From Corynebacterium humireducens NBRC 106098 = DSM 45392 (GTDB lineage Bacteria; Actinomycetota; Actinomycetes; Mycobacteriales; Mycobacteriaceae), in the NCBI RefSeq assembly GCF_000819445.1, contig NZ_CP005286.1, positions 1,984,001-2,048,000 on the forward strand: a stretch of 64,000 nt of DNA, given 5' to 3'. The position numbers were made by a program, and so were the translations under genes. Of the stretch, positions 52,647 to 61,627 are shown piece after piece; position 1 is the first letter of the stretch, and every line of letters begins with the position of its first letter. Below the pieces are notes generated by a model. That model searched no databases, was not told the origin of the DNA, and was given only the letters and a program-made list of their open reading frames with translations.

Positions 52647-53243
52647 ATGGGCACCAACAGCAACGGCTCACGGGGAGTCCACCGGCCCGCGCTGCCCCAG
52701 TCCGACCGCCCCTCCCTGCTCGACCGCGTCCGCTCGGTGCTGATCGGACCGACCGCCTCCCCCCTCGACTCCGGCCTGGCCCGCATCAACGAACGCCTCG
52801 GCCTCAACACCGGACTCAAGCCCGAGGCCGTCCGTGCCGCCGCCGCGAACATCCGCGTCGAGGCCACCGAACGGATGAGCCGCAACATCTATTACGCCCC
52901 CGACATGGACGGCCAGGCAGAACCCGGCGAGGTCGTGTGGATCTGGGCCCCCTCCGACGGCCCCGACCTGCCGCCGCGGGAACGCGCCATGCTCGTCATC
53001 GGCCGCGACCGCCACACCATCCTCGGCCTGCTCATCTCCCCCAACCCGAAACACGCGGGCGCGGAGACGTGGCTCGACATCGGGGCCGGCGAGTGGGACG
53101 CCTCCGGCCGGCAGTGCTGGATCCGCCTCGACCGGGTTCTCGAGGTCTCCGAACAGGGCGTCCGCCGCCAGGGGGCGCTGTTCCCGCAGCGCCGATTCGA
53201 GCGCATCGCCAACCGCCTGCGCAACCACTACCACTGGGGATAG
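52647..53243 (+). CDS. PemK/MazF-like family protein
   Basis: 198 aa. After a variable N-terminal ~90 residues, the PemK-like beta barrel is recognisable: [40 protein letters not shown], and a C-terminal [16 protein letters not shown]. PemK/MazF toxins are mRNA interferases, but this gene is longer than a classical toxin (about 110 aa), and no antitoxin-like frame precedes it. A AAGGAG sequence lies before the ATG. It sits between lepA and rpsT as in other corynebacteria, so a housekeeping role is as likely as a toxin. Confidence 0.65.
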   Translation: MGTNSNGSRGVHRPALPQSDRPSLLDRVRSVLIGPTASPLDSGLARINERLGLNTGLKPEAVRAAAANIRVEATERMSRNIYYAPDMDGQAEPGEVVWIWAPSDGPDLPPRERAMLVIGRDRHTILGLLISPNPKHAGAETWLDIGAGEWDASGRQCWIRLDRVLEVSEQGVRRQGALFPQRRFERIANRLRNHYHWG

Positions 53244-53247
53244 CGGT

Positions 53248-53277
53248 TTGGGTTTCCGCTGGTCGGACTGCTAGTAT
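53248..53277 (+). promoter_or_regulatory. Candidate promoter of rpsT
   Basis: TTGGGT (53248-53253) and TAGTAT (53272-53277) are spaced by 18 bp. Transcription would start near 53284 and leave a leader of about 155 nt before rpsT, long enough for autoregulation by S20. Confidence 0.5.
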
Positions 53278-53440
53278 TTCCGCTGTTATTCACTTCCGGG
53301 CGCGCCGGTCGGGACGGGCAGGACCTTGGGTCCGTTCATCGAACACCGACGCCGAGCGATCGCTGCTGGTCAGCAGGTCGCGGGACATGTCCGCTGGTGG
53401 GTTACCGACACCATTTCTTCGAATCCCAAGAGGTATCTTC

Positions 53441-53704
53441 ATGGCAAACATCAAGTCCCAGATCAAGCGCAACATCACCAACGAGAAGGCACGCGTCCGC
53501 AACCAGACCGTCCGCTCCGCCGTGCGCACCGAGATCCGCAAGTTCCGCGAGACCATCGAGGCCGGCGACAAGGCTGCAGCCGAGGCTCAGCTGCGCGTCG
53601 CCTCCCGCGCTCTGGACAAGGCTGTGACCAAGGGCGTGTTCCACCGCAACAACGCCGCCAACAAGAAGTCCGCCATGGCCCTGGCCTTCAACAAGCTCGG
53701 CTAA
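53441..53704 (+). CDS. rpsT: 30S ribosomal protein S20
   Basis: 87 aa, basic and helical, with the family pattern [20 protein letters not shown] and a C-terminal [20 protein letters not shown]. It binds 16S rRNA in the small subunit. AAGAGG precedes the ATG. It is monocistronic, with its own promoter and a strong terminator. Confidence 0.96.
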   Translation: MANIKSQIKRNITNEKARVRNQTVRSAVRTEIRKFRETIEAGDKAAAEAQLRVASRALDKAVTKGVFHRNNAANKKSAMALAFNKLG

Positions 53705-53716
53705 AGCACTTCTGAG

Positions 53717-53745
53717 AAAAACCCGGTCCTCGGACCGGGTTTTTT
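53717..53745 (+). terminator. Intrinsic terminator of rpsT
   Basis: AAACCCGGTCC and GGACCGGGTTT form an 11-bp stem with a very short loop, followed by a T-run (TTTTTTG). This is the clearest rho-independent terminator in the window. Confidence 0.85.
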
Positions 53746-53809
53746 GTTGTCGATCGCCGGTGAACATCGTGCTTCTCGACGCCCCCGGGGCGCGATCCTC
53801 ACCGGCGAT

Positions 53810-54457
53810 CTACCTCTGCAGATCCTCCATGCCGTTCCACACGAGCACCAAGCCGGCGACGAGGAAGAACACCCCGGAGATCACGTCGATCCACGGTCCG
53901 GCACGCAGGAGCTTCTGCCGCATCGCCGGGGTGGACACCAGCAGGGCCATGCCGAGCTGCAGGATGACCGACGAGATCGAGAGCATCGCCACCACGCCGA
54001 TCGCCAGCCACACCGACGGGGACGCCGGCAGCAGCGGGGCGATGAGCGCGGAGAGGAACAGCACGATCTTCGGGTTCGACAGGTTGGTGGTCAGCCCGTG
54101 GAGGAAGGCGTGGCGCAGCCTGCCGAGGCGGGCCTGGGCCTCCTCGAGGTCGGCGGGCGGGGACTTCCGTTCGCTCAGGCCGCCGGACACCATGCCGTAG
54201 CCCATCCACACCAGCCAGGCGCCGCCGATGAGCTGGAGGAATCCCAGGATCGCCGGGAACGCCGTCAGCAGGGCCGCGAAACCGAGGACGGTGAGGGTGC
54301 ACCAGAACAGGACCCCGACCTGGATGCCCAGGACCGTAGCCACGGCGTGCCGACGCGAGCGGATGGCCGTCCGCGTGATGAGCAGGATGTCAGGCCCGGG
54401 TGACGCCGCGCCCGCGATGTTCAGGATGAGGAGTGCGCCCCACTGCGCGGGGCTCAC
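53810..54457 (-). CDS. LysE/RhtB-family amino acid exporter
   Basis: 215 aa with about six membrane helices. The family signature near the N-terminus reads LNIAGAASPGPDILLITRTA, and GGAWLVWMGYGMV and FLHGLTTNLSNPKIVLFLSA follow. RhtB-type proteins export amino acids such as threonine, homoserine or leucine. Its start overlaps the stop of the ankyrin-repeat gene by 4 bp, so the two form an operon. The specific substrate is unknown. Confidence 0.88.
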   Translation of the reverse strand: MSPAQWGALLILNIAGAASPGPDILLITRTAIRSRRHAVATVLGIQVGVLFWCTLTVLGFAALLTAFPAILGFLQLIGGAWLVWMGYGMVSGGLSERKSPPADLEEAQARLGRLRHAFLHGLTTNLSNPKIVLFLSALIAPLLPASPSVWLAIGVVAMLSISSVILQLGMALLVSTPAMRQKLLRAGPWIDVISGVFFLVAGLVLVWNGMEDLQR

Positions 54458-54843
54458 TCCGTGGCGCCGAGGCGGACCAGTGCGTCGTGCATCTGGAACA
54501 GTCGGGCGGTCTCCACGGCGGAGGGCGCACCCGCCTGCGGATCGGCTCCCGCAGCCACGAGCGTGTCGACGACCTCGTCGTACTTCTTGAACACCGCGCC
54601 CGCCAGCGGGGTCTGTCCGCGGTTGTTCTGCTTGTCGACGTCCGCCCCGCGCTCCACCAGCGCCTGCACGATGCCGTTGTGTCCGGCGTAGGCGGCGAGC
54701 ATGAGGAGGGTGTTGCCGTCCTGGTTGGCCAGGTCCGGGCTGACGCCGTTGTCGAGGTACTCGATGAGGGCGTCGTCACCGGTGCGGGCCATGTCGAAGA
54801 GACGCGTGGCGAACTCGCGCACGTCGTCGGGGATCTCGGTCAT
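54454..54843 (-). CDS. Ankyrin-repeat protein
   Basis: 129 aa made of about three ankyrin repeats: DQDGNT-type LANQDGNTLLMLAAYAGHNG, then ALVERGADVDKQNNRGQTPL and VDTLVAAGADPQAG. These mediate protein-protein contacts; the partner is unknown. The ATG at 54843 has no ribosome-binding site but TAGAAT 7 nt upstream. That hexamer overlaps the holA stop codon, so an independent leaderless promoter is likely. It is coupled to the LysE-type gene. Confidence 0.88.
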   Translation of the reverse strand: MTEIPDDVREFATRLFDMARTGDDALIEYLDNGVSPDLANQDGNTLLMLAAYAGHNGIVQALVERGADVDKQNNRGQTPLAGAVFKKYDEVVDTLVAAGADPQAGAPSAVETARLFQMHDALVRLGATE

Positions 54844-54850
54844 GGGGTCA

Positions 54851-54856
54851 ATTCTA
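54851..54856 (-). promoter_or_regulatory. Candidate -10 of the ankyrin/LysE pair
   Basis: TAGAAT on the minus strand begins with the holA stop codon (TAG) and lies 7 nt before the ATG at 54843. This would be a leaderless promoter embedded in the upstream gene end. Confidence 0.4.
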
Positions 54857-55798
54857 GCCAGCGAGTTCGGAGACGCGTCGCACGGCGTGCTCGATCGCGA
54901 ACTCCGGGTCGCCGCCCTGTCCCTTGACCTCCGCGTCGAGCTCCGCCATGAGGATGACGGCCTTGGAGACGTTGTCCCCGGTCCAGCGGCGGGCCACCCG
55001 GGAGGTCTTCTCCGCCAGCCACGGCGGCATGCCGACCTGCCCGGCCAGCGCGTTGAAGTTGGTGGTGCGCGTCGAGTACAGACGGGCGATACCGGCGACC
55101 TTCATGCTCAGGGCCGTGGCCAGGGCGACCGGGTGCATGCCCAGCTGGAGGGCACGTCGGCAACTGGCGACCGCCCGGGCGGTCTGCCCCGTGACGGCGA
55201 GGTCGGCGATGTCGAAGCCCGACACCTCGGCGACGCCCTCGTAGTAGTTGCGGACCGTCTCGACGGTCACCTCCCCGTCGGTGTCCGAGACCAGCTGCGA
55301 CACCGCGGAGGCGAGCTCCCGCAGATCCGAGCCGACGCCCTCGAGCAGGGCGTGGATGACGTCCGGGGTGGGGCGCACGCCGTGGGAGCGGAACTCGTTG
55401 GTCACCCAGGCGGGGCGGTCGCCGGGCTTGAGCGGGTTCGCCTCGTGGACCTCGGCGAGCTTCCGGTACTTGGCCACCATCGCCTTCTGCCGTCCACCGC
55501 CGGTGTGGTGGATGATGATCGTGATGCCCGGCGCGACGCTCCTGCAGGTGGCCAGCAGCAGCTCGTTAGGTTCCTTGCCGGCAACCTCGGTGTGGGTGAT
55601 GATCACCGCGCGGTCCTCGCCGAACAGGGAGGGGCTGGTGGCGTCGATGAGCTCGGGACCGCTGACCTCCGAGGCGCGCATGACGGTCAGTTCGAGGTCG
55701 GGTGCCTGCGCACGCAGCTGATCGAGGATCGAACGGCGGATACGTTCGCCGATGAAGTCCTCTTCGCCGAGGATGAGATGGACGGGCGCGACTGTCAT
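54854..55798 (-). CDS. holA: DNA polymerase III subunit delta
   Basis: 314 aa. The N-terminal VHLILGEEDFIGERIRRSIL and the domain I residues IIIHHTGGGRQKAMVAKYRK are typical of the clamp-loader delta subunit, which opens the beta clamp during replication. The C-terminal domain includes VARRWTGDNVSKAVILMAEL. The ATG at 55798 is preferred over a GTG at 55807. It follows comEC by 10 bp, an order conserved in many bacteria. Confidence 0.92.
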   Translation of the reverse strand: MTVAPVHLILGEEDFIGERIRRSILDQLRAQAPDLELTVMRASEVSGPELIDATSPSLFGEDRAVIITHTEVAGKEPNELLLATCRSVAPGITIIIHHTGGGRQKAMVAKYRKLAEVHEANPLKPGDRPAWVTNEFRSHGVRPTPDVIHALLEGVGSDLRELASAVSQLVSDTDGEVTVETVRNYYEGVAEVSGFDIADLAVTGQTARAVASCRRALQLGMHPVALATALSMKVAGIARLYSTRTTNFNALAGQVGMPPWLAEKTSRVARRWTGDNVSKAVILMAELDAEVKGQGGDPEFAIEHAVRRVSELAG

Positions 55799-55808
55799 GG
55801 GAACCACC

Positions 55809-57407
55809 TTAGAACCTCCCGTCGCGGGCGTGCTGCGAGCCGTCCGTGTGGAGGGTGACCTCGCCGTCGCGGTGCGGGAACAGCACGGGCACCCCCTCGC
55901 GGGTGACCGTGGGCCGGGTCGCCGGGCTGCCGGCGGGGTCGAGCACGACGATCACCTGGGTTCCGGCGGGGGCGTGCTCCACCTCCCCGAGCTTCTCGAC
56001 GACGTGCACCACCAGGCCCTCCAGCGGGACCTCCGGCGGCGGGCGGGAGAGGTCGGCGTTCCACGCCCACCACGCGGCCACGATGAGGAGGGTCATCCAG
56101 GAGCGGCCCGCGAGCAGCCCGGCGAGGATCCAGCCGTAGGCGAGGAGCACCCACACGGGTCCGGCGGGCACGGTCGATACCGGCAGCCCGGCGCACCAGG
56201 TGGCGACCGTGTGGATCCACCACGTGCACGGCTCGAGGAGCGTCAGCGGGAGCCAGGCCAGCGGCCCGGGAATGAGTGCCAGACCGGCGGCGAGGAGCCC
56301 CAGCACGGTCACGGGTGCCACCGCCGGGGCCACGAGCACGTTGGCCAGCACGGAGACCACCGACACCTCCCCGGCCATCAGCGCGATGAGCGGGAGGGTG
56401 ACCAGGTCCGCCGCGATCGCCACCGCCAAGGCGCGGACGAGAATGTCCGGTAGCCGGGTGCGTGCCAGGGCCGGGTAGAGCAGCGGGTGCAGGGCGATGA
56501 TCCCGGCGGTCGCCGCCACGGAGAGCGCGAAACCGTAGCTGACGGCCAGGTCGGGGTCCCACAGGACGAGCCCGATGACCGCCAGGCAGAGTCCGTGGAT
56601 CGGCTCCAGACGGGTGGAGCCCAGGACCGCGAGCAGGCCGACGAGCCCGGTGACGGAGGCCCGCAGCACCGAGGGCTCCGTGCCCACCAGACCGACGAAG
56701 ACCGCCAGGGACAGGACCGCCGCCCCCACCTGGGCACGGGGCCCGAGGGTGAGCAGCCGGCAGGCCAGCACGGCGGCGGTGGTGACGATGGCGACGTTGG
56801 CACCCGACACCGCGCTGAGGTGCGAGAGGCCCGTGTCGGTGTACAGCTGCTGTTCCGCCCCGGACTGGGCGGAGACGTCACCGAGCACCATCCCCGGGAT
56901 GAGGCCCCGCGAGGACTCCCCCACCGTCGCGTCGACGGCCGCCCGGAGCGACGCCCGGACCGTCGCCGCCATCCCCGTCGGCTCCGCCAGCACCGTGAGG
57001 TCGCCGTTGCCCACCACCTCTGCGAGGCCGGGGCGGCGGGAGGGGGACCAGGTGGCGTGGACGGACACCAGCGACCCCTGCTCGGCCGTGTCCGTGGTGA
57101 ACACGGTGAGCAGCGCCGGGTGTTCGGGGGCGCGGAGGCGCACGAGGCCGGGGCCGGTGTTCACCACGCGGCCGATGAACTCCTCCGGCGCGGTCCACGC
57201 CGCCGCCAGACGCTGCCGCCACCACGTCGCGGCGGCGGCCAGCCCGCCGAGCACCCCGGTGAACAGCGCCTGCCCCGCCTGCCTCCCGAGGAACAGCCCG
57301 GTGGGGACGAGGAGGAGGAGAAGGGTGAGGAGGGGGACGTCGAGAAGCAGCGTCAGCGCGACCGCCCACACCACCACCGCGGCGGGCAGCAGGCGGAGTT
57401 CGCTCAC
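55809..57407 (-). CDS. comEC: ComEC/Rec2-family competence membrane protein lacking the nuclease domain
   Basis: 532 aa with many membrane helices. The competence core is visible as GLIPGMVLGDVSAQSGAEQQ, LYTDTGLSHLSAVSGANVAI and LRASVTGLVGLLAVLGSTRL. ComEC forms the DNA-uptake channel in competent bacteria. The C-terminal metallo-beta-lactamase domain is absent: after WWAWNADLSRPPPEVP only about 75 residues remain and no HxHxDH motif is present. It overlaps comEA by 4 bp. Confidence 0.9.
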   Translation of the reverse strand: MSELRLLPAAVVVWAVALTLLLDVPLLTLLLLLVPTGLFLGRQAGQALFTGVLGGLAAAATWWRQRLAAAWTAPEEFIGRVVNTGPGLVRLRAPEHPALLTVFTTDTAEQGSLVSVHATWSPSRRPGLAEVVGNGDLTVLAEPTGMAATVRASLRAAVDATVGESSRGLIPGMVLGDVSAQSGAEQQLYTDTGLSHLSAVSGANVAIVTTAAVLACRLLTLGPRAQVGAAVLSLAVFVGLVGTEPSVLRASVTGLVGLLAVLGSTRLEPIHGLCLAVIGLVLWDPDLAVSYGFALSVAATAGIIALHPLLYPALARTRLPDILVRALAVAIAADLVTLPLIALMAGEVSVVSVLANVLVAPAVAPVTVLGLLAAGLALIPGPLAWLPLTLLEPCTWWIHTVATWCAGLPVSTVPAGPVWVLLAYGWILAGLLAGRSWMTLLIVAAWWAWNADLSRPPPEVPLEGLVVHVVEKLGEVEHAPAGTQVIVVLDPAGSPATRPTVTREGVPVLFPHRDGEVTLHTDGSQHARDGRF

Positions 57408-58024
57408 AGGGTGACCTGGTCGCGGAGGGACTCGAACTTGGCGGGTCCGATGCCGCGGACGTCGAGAAGCTGCTCGACGCTGCCGAAACCGCCCGTGGAC
57501 TCGCGGTGGGCGACGATGGCGGCAGCGGTGGCGGGGCCGACGCCGGGCAGTGCGGTGAGCTCGGACTCGGTGGCGGAGTTGAGGGAGATCCCCGAGGACG
57601 CCTCCGCGGGCGTCACCCCCACCACCGGGACGACCAGCTGCTGGCCGTCCGTGAGTTTCTGGGCGAGGTTGAGGGCGGTGAGGTCGGCGTCGGGAAGCGG
57701 GCTGACCTGCTGCAGCGCGTCGTGCACCCGCGCGCCGGGGGCGAGGGTGAGCAGACCGGGCTCCACCACCGCGCCGACGACGGAGACCACCAGCTCCTCC
57801 TGGTCCGCAGGTGGGGCCTCCACAGCGGGGGCCTCGAAGGCCACGGGCTCGGGGGTGCGGGACTGGGCAACGAGCAGCACGCCGACGACCACGACGACGC
57901 TCAGGGCGGCGAGGACGGCGTGACGGACGCTGAGATGCAGGCGTGGGGTGGGGTAGGCGACGTCGAGAAGATCCTCCTGCCCCGTGGGGCGGGTGAGGTC
58001 CTTGAGGCGGTCGAGCGGGCTCAT
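57404..58024 (-). CDS. comEA: ComEA-like DNA-binding competence protein
   Basis: 206 aa. A membrane anchor (VLAALSVVVVVGVLLVAQ, about residues 36-53) is followed by a SLBB-like domain (VVGAVVEPGLLTLAPGARVH) and a C-terminal double helix-hairpin-helix (SATESELTALPGVGPATAAA; LLDVRGIGPAKFESLRDQV) that binds DNA. In competent bacteria it captures DNA for ComEC. It is translationally coupled to comEC. No type IV pilus or comFC genes are in the window. Confidence 0.92.
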   Translation of the reverse strand: MSPLDRLKDLTRPTGQEDLLDVAYPTPRLHLSVRHAVLAALSVVVVVGVLLVAQSRTPEPVAFEAPAVEAPPADQEELVVSVVGAVVEPGLLTLAPGARVHDALQQVSPLPDADLTALNLAQKLTDGQQLVVPVVGVTPAEASSGISLNSATESELTALPGVGPATAAAIVAHRESTGGFGSVEQLLDVRGIGPAKFESLRDQVTL

Positions 58025-58103
58025 GGCCCCGACGTTAGGGTCCCGGCACCACCTGTGGAAGGCAGGCGACCGGAACCTGTGGACAACTTTGTCCGGATGT
58101 CAC

Positions 58104-58913
58104 CTATCTGGGGACAAGATCCTCCGGCTGCGACATGAACACCGCGGAGACCCCGATCGCGCCGGCGCCCGTGTGCACCGCGAGGGTCCGCTCCATCGGC
58201 AGGGTCATGAGGCTGGAACCGTCGGGCAGCACCTGCTCGAGCATCGACTCGAGGTGGGCGGCGGCCTCGGCGGCGTCGTTGTGCTGGATGGCGACGAACA
58301 CGGGGCGGCCGTCGGCACGCTCGATGACCAGCTCCACCAGGCGGGTGAAGGCCTTCTCCTGGGTCCGGGTCTTGCCGACGAGCTCGAGACGACCGTCCGT
58401 GATCGACATGATCGGCTTCGTGGCCAGCAGCGTCGCCGACAGCGCCGTGCCGGTGGAGATACGCCCCGACCTCCGGATGTCCTCGATGCCGTGGAGGTAG
58501 ACCCAGGTGGCGGAACGCGCCAGGGTGTCCTCCGCGATGTCCTGGCAGGTCTGCAGGTCAGCCCCCTCGGAGGCGAGCTTCGCGGCGGTCATCGCCGCAG
58601 CCCCCACCGCCATGCCGACGGAACCCGTCTCGATGACGCGGACCTGCTCCTCGGGGAAGACCGCCGCCGCCTGCACCGCCGCCGACCACGTGGAGGACAG
58701 CTCCTTGGCCAGGTGCAGCGCCAGCACGCCCTCGTCACCGCCGCGCTCCAGCTGGCGGGCGTACGCCGCGACCAGCTCCAGGGAGGACAGACCGGCCGTG
58801 GAGGAACCGTCACCGTCGGACATGACGTGCAGGTCGACGACGGTGATGCCCAGCTCCTCGACGACGTCGGCGGGCAGCCCGGAGGACGAGTCGGTGACAA
58901 TACGGACCGGCAT
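58104..58913 (-). CDS. DegV-family fatty acid-binding protein
   Basis: 269 aa. DegV hallmarks are MPVRIVTDSSSGLPADVVEE, LSSTWSAAVQAA, HGIEDIRRSGRIS and KPIMSITDGRLELVGKTRTQ. Members bind fatty acids, and FakB proteins present them to a kinase; no FakA partner is in the window. Its ATG follows the phosphatase stop directly, so the two are coupled. Confidence 0.92.
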   Translation of the reverse strand: MPVRIVTDSSSGLPADVVEELGITVVDLHVMSDGDGSSTAGLSSLELVAAYARQLERGGDEGVLALHLAKELSSTWSAAVQAAAVFPEEQVRVIETGSVGMAVGAAAMTAAKLASEGADLQTCQDIAEDTLARSATWVYLHGIEDIRRSGRISTGTALSATLLATKPIMSITDGRLELVGKTRTQEKAFTRLVELVIERADGRPVFVAIQHNDAAEAAAHLESMLEQVLPDGSSLMTLPMERTLAVHTGAGAIGVSAVFMSQPEDLVPR

Positions 58914-59633
58914 TTATCCCATGTTCCATCCGTCGAGGTACCACTGGGCGTCCCCGACGGTCTCCGGGGTGAAACGCGGCGCACCGACCTGGGTGCCACC
59001 GTTGCCGGACTCCACGCCGTGGGAGACGTCATCCAGGGCGTCACTGCTGCCCGGCTTGTAGCGCGGACGGGCGGTGAGCTCGGAACGGCGGGTGTTCTTC
59101 AGACCCGAGAGCATCGGGTACATGCTCACGTCGAGGCCCAGCAGGCTGGAGGTCAGGGCGGAGATGGTGCCGCCGTGCGCGACGATGAGGACGGCATGGG
59201 AGTCCCAGTCGTCGTAGTCGCGCATGAGCTCCTCGATGACGGGGCGGGCACGACCCGCCACCTGCACGCGGGACTCACCCCCGGGTGGGGCCCACGTGGC
59301 GTCGTGACGCCACGCCGCACGCGCCCCCGGCAGCTCCTCGTCGACCTCCGCGGAGGTGCGGGACTGCCACTCCCCCAGGTGCGTCTCCCGGAGACGGGCA
59401 TCCGTCTGCACCTCGAGGCCGAGCTGCTCGGCAATGATCTGCGCGGTGTCGAAGGCACGCGTCAGATCGGAGGAGATGATGCGGGTGATCGGTGCGTCAC
59501 TGAGCGCACGCCCCGCACGGGCCGCCTGTTCCCGGCCGAGATCGGACAGGTGGGTGTCCAGCTGACCCTGCATACGACGGGTCGCGTTGTAGTCGGTCTG
59601 ACCGTGACGGATCAGAATCAGGCGGCGGGTCAT
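58914..59633 (-). CDS. Histidine phosphatase family protein (phosphoglycerate mutase-like)
   Basis: 239 aa. The catalytic RHG motif is in RRLILIRHGQTDYNATRRMQ and the second His in LIVAHGGTISALTSSLL; HLGEWQSRTSAEV carries a substrate-binding segment. In corynebacteria this position, between rsfS and degV, holds a GpmB-like phosphatase; the substrate may be a phosphorylated sugar or glucosyl-3-phosphoglycerate. I chose the ATG at 59633, 4 bp after the rsfS stop; the frame extends further upstream without family support. Confidence 0.9.
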   Translation of the reverse strand: MTRRLILIRHGQTDYNATRRMQGQLDTHLSDLGREQAARAGRALSDAPITRIISSDLTRAFDTAQIIAEQLGLEVQTDARLRETHLGEWQSRTSAEVDEELPGARAAWRHDATWAPPGGESRVQVAGRARPVIEELMRDYDDWDSHAVLIVAHGGTISALTSSLLGLDVSMYPMLSGLKNTRRSELTARPRYKPGSSDALDDVSHGVESGNGGTQVGAPRFTPETVGDAQWYLDGWNMG

Positions 59634-59637
59634 GGTG

Positions 59638-60114
59638 TCAGTACTCCTCGTCGGCGTCGCCCGGAGCCTCCGCGGCGAGCGGGATCTCATCGATGGAGGC
59701 CACGGCGCGGGTGTCCACGTCATCCTCGGTCCAGGACCCCGGACGCTCCGGCGGCTCGAGGCCCTCGACCTCGATGAGCGGGCAGTCCCGGTACAGGCGG
59801 TCCAGGCCGTAGAACTCGCGCTCCGCGTCGCGCTGCACGTGGACGACGATCCCGCCGTAGTCGAGCAGCACCCAACGGTTCTCGCGGTTGCCCTCCCGTC
59901 GCAGCGGCTCCACGCCGGCCTTGGTGAGCTCATCCTCGACCTCTTCGACGATGGCGCCGACCTGGCGCTCATTGTCCGCCGAGGCCACGACGAAGATGTC
60001 GCTGATCGCCATCACGTCGGAGACGTCGATGACGGCGATGTTGCGGGCCAGCTTCTCGTCGGCGGCGAGAGCCGCAATGGTGGCCAGTCGGCGGGATTCG
60101 TCAGAAACAGTCAC
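59638..60114 (-). CDS. rsfS: Ribosome silencing factor
   Basis: 158 aa. RsfS binds L14 and blocks subunit joining in starved cells. Family sequence is IDVSDVMAISDIFVVASADN, GNRENRWVLLDYGGIVVHVQ and EREFYGLDRLYRDCP. An acidic C-terminal extension of about 45 residues (DDVDTRAVASIDEIPLAAEA) is beyond the usual domain and common in corynebacteria. It starts with GTG at 60114. It is 101 bp downstream of nadD. Confidence 0.94.
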   Translation of the reverse strand: MTVSDESRRLATIAALAADEKLARNIAVIDVSDVMAISDIFVVASADNERQVGAIVEEVEDELTKAGVEPLRREGNRENRWVLLDYGGIVVHVQRDAEREFYGLDRLYRDCPLIEVEGLEPPERPGSWTEDDVDTRAVASIDEIPLAAEAPGDADEEY

Positions 60115-60215
60115 AGATGTCCTTCACAGTCAGCGTTGATGTGCCTTAAATCGCGTTCAGTTTCCCACGAAACCGGCGCTTTTCCTAGTCTACGCGGCCA
60201 CCCGCGCCGCCGAGA

Positions 60216-60803
60216 TCAGTACAGATCATTCTTCGCGATGTACTGCACCACCCCGTCCGGCACCAGATACCAGACGGGACGCCCCTGCGAGGCCCGCTCG
60301 CGGCAGTCCGTCGAGGAGATCGCCATGGCCGGGACGTCGATGAGGTGCACCCGCTCCTGGCGGGCCTCCGGCAGCATCTCCTCGGTGAGCTCATAGCCCG
60401 GGCGGGTGACGCCGACGAACTGCGCGAGGTCGAACATCTTGTCCCAGTCACGCCAGGTCAGGATGGACTGCAGGGCGTCCGCGCCGGTGATGAAGAACAG
60501 CTCCGCGTCCGGGTACTGCGCCCGCAGGTCCGTGAGCGTGTCGACGGTGTACGTGTCTCCCCCGCGGTCGATGTCCACGCGGCTGACGTGGAACCGCGGG
60601 TTGGAGGCGGTGGCGATGACCGTCATCAGGTAGCGGTCCTCCGCCGGGGAGACCTTCTTCCGCGCCTTCTGCCACGGCTGCCCGGTGGGCACGAAGATCA
60701 CGCGGTCGAGTTCGAAGCGGTCCGCCACCTCACTGGCGGCCACGAGGTGCCCGTGGTGGATCGGGTCGAAGGTGCCACCCATGACACCGATACGCTCAGT
60801 CAT
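60216..60803 (-). CDS. nadD: Nicotinate-nucleotide adenylyltransferase
   Basis: 195 aa. NadD transfers AMP to nicotinate mononucleotide in NAD synthesis. The nucleotidyltransferase motif is [20 protein letters not shown], and the C-terminal motif is [20 protein letters not shown] (the SST-R segment). The start overlaps the stop of the cutinase-like gene (ATGA), an unusual coupling of a secreted hydrolase to NAD synthesis. Confidence 0.95.
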   Translation of the reverse strand: MTERIGVMGGTFDPIHHGHLVAASEVADRFELDRVIFVPTGQPWQKARKKVSPAEDRYLMTVIATASNPRFHVSRVDIDRGGDTYTVDTLTDLRAQYPDAELFFITGADALQSILTWRDWDKMFDLAQFVGVTRPGYELTEEMLPEARQERVHLIDVPAMAISSTDCRERASQGRPVWYLVPDGVVQYIAKNDLY

Positions 60804-61624
60804 GGCTCAGGATTATATCCCGTGACCCATCCCGCGAAGGTGTCCGCGACGTGCGCGTCCTCCTCCGTCGCGGTCTCGTCCACGTCAAGGAAGTACCGGT
60901 TGTGCACTCCCCCACCGGACCCCAGTGCGTCGCCGAGGTTGCTGGACGTCAGCTGGCAGGCGTAGTCACCGTCGAGGCAGTGGCGGTGTTTATTACTTAT
61001 CGACGCCCCCGGCACCCCACCCGGACTGCCGAAGTACAACGCCCCCACCAGCTGACCCCGGTCGTGCAGCGCACGCTCCTGGGTGGCGAGCACCACCGCC
61101 CCCTGCGAGTACCCCACGAGCAGGTAACCGGGGGTGCAGCCGGTCGCGGTCTCCCAGTCGTCGATGAAGCCCGGCGTGCCGGTGACGGCCGAGTACATCC
61201 CGCCGACGAGTCCCCCGACGGCGTCCCCGACGATGACGTGCGGCGGGGTCGAGCTGAGCAGGGTACCCACTCGGCCGCTCATCTGGAGTGCGTCGAGGTC
61301 CTCGTCCTCCCCCGCCAGGGCAGGCAGCGGCATGCGTGCGGGGTAGACGGTGTCGTCCAACCCGAGGACCTGCACGTTCTCCATGGTCCCCGGGTGGCGC
61401 GCCTCCACGAAGTGCAGGAAGGCGCGGATGTTCTCCGCCTCGAAGCCGTTGGACGTCCACGGCGAGTCCGCGTGGTAGCGGGTGGGTTCCAGGTGCTCGT
61501 TCTGCTCGCTGCCGCGGGCGGCGAGCACGACGAGGTCAGGACAGGTGCCGGTGGGATCCTGCGCCTGCGCCGGCGGGGCGAGGAGCAGCCCACCGGCCAG
61601 CAGTACCGCCGCGGGGATCCTCAT
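60800..61624 (-). CDS. Secreted cutinase-family hydrolase
   Basis: 274 aa with a signal peptide ending APPAQAQD. The cutinase/serine esterase fold is shown by [17 protein letters not shown] near the mature N-terminus and the nucleophile elbow [14 protein letters not shown] (Ser near residue 173). Catalytic Asp is probably in CLDGDYACQ and His in GGGVHNRYF. Related corynebacterial and mycobacterial enzymes act on lipids or mycolate esters. It starts 3 bp after proA and overlaps nadD. Confidence 0.88.
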   Translation of the reverse strand: MRIPAAVLLAGGLLLAPPAQAQDPTGTCPDLVVLAARGSEQNEHLEPTRYHADSPWTSNGFEAENIRAFLHFVEARHPGTMENVQVLGLDDTVYPARMPLPALAGEDEDLDALQMSGRVGTLLSSTPPHVIVGDAVGGLVGGMYSAVTGTPGFIDDWETATGCTPGYLLVGYSQGAVVLATQERALHDRGQLVGALYFGSPGGVPGASISNKHRHCLDGDYACQLTSSNLGDALGSGGGVHNRYFLDVDETATEEDAHVADTFAGWVTGYNPEP

Positions 61625-61627
61625 GCG

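Noticed and set aside
57984..59777. A long plus-strand open frame opposite degV and the histidine phosphatase
   Set aside because: It spans two unrelated real genes on the other strand and has the repetitive Arg/Gly/His composition of shadow frames.
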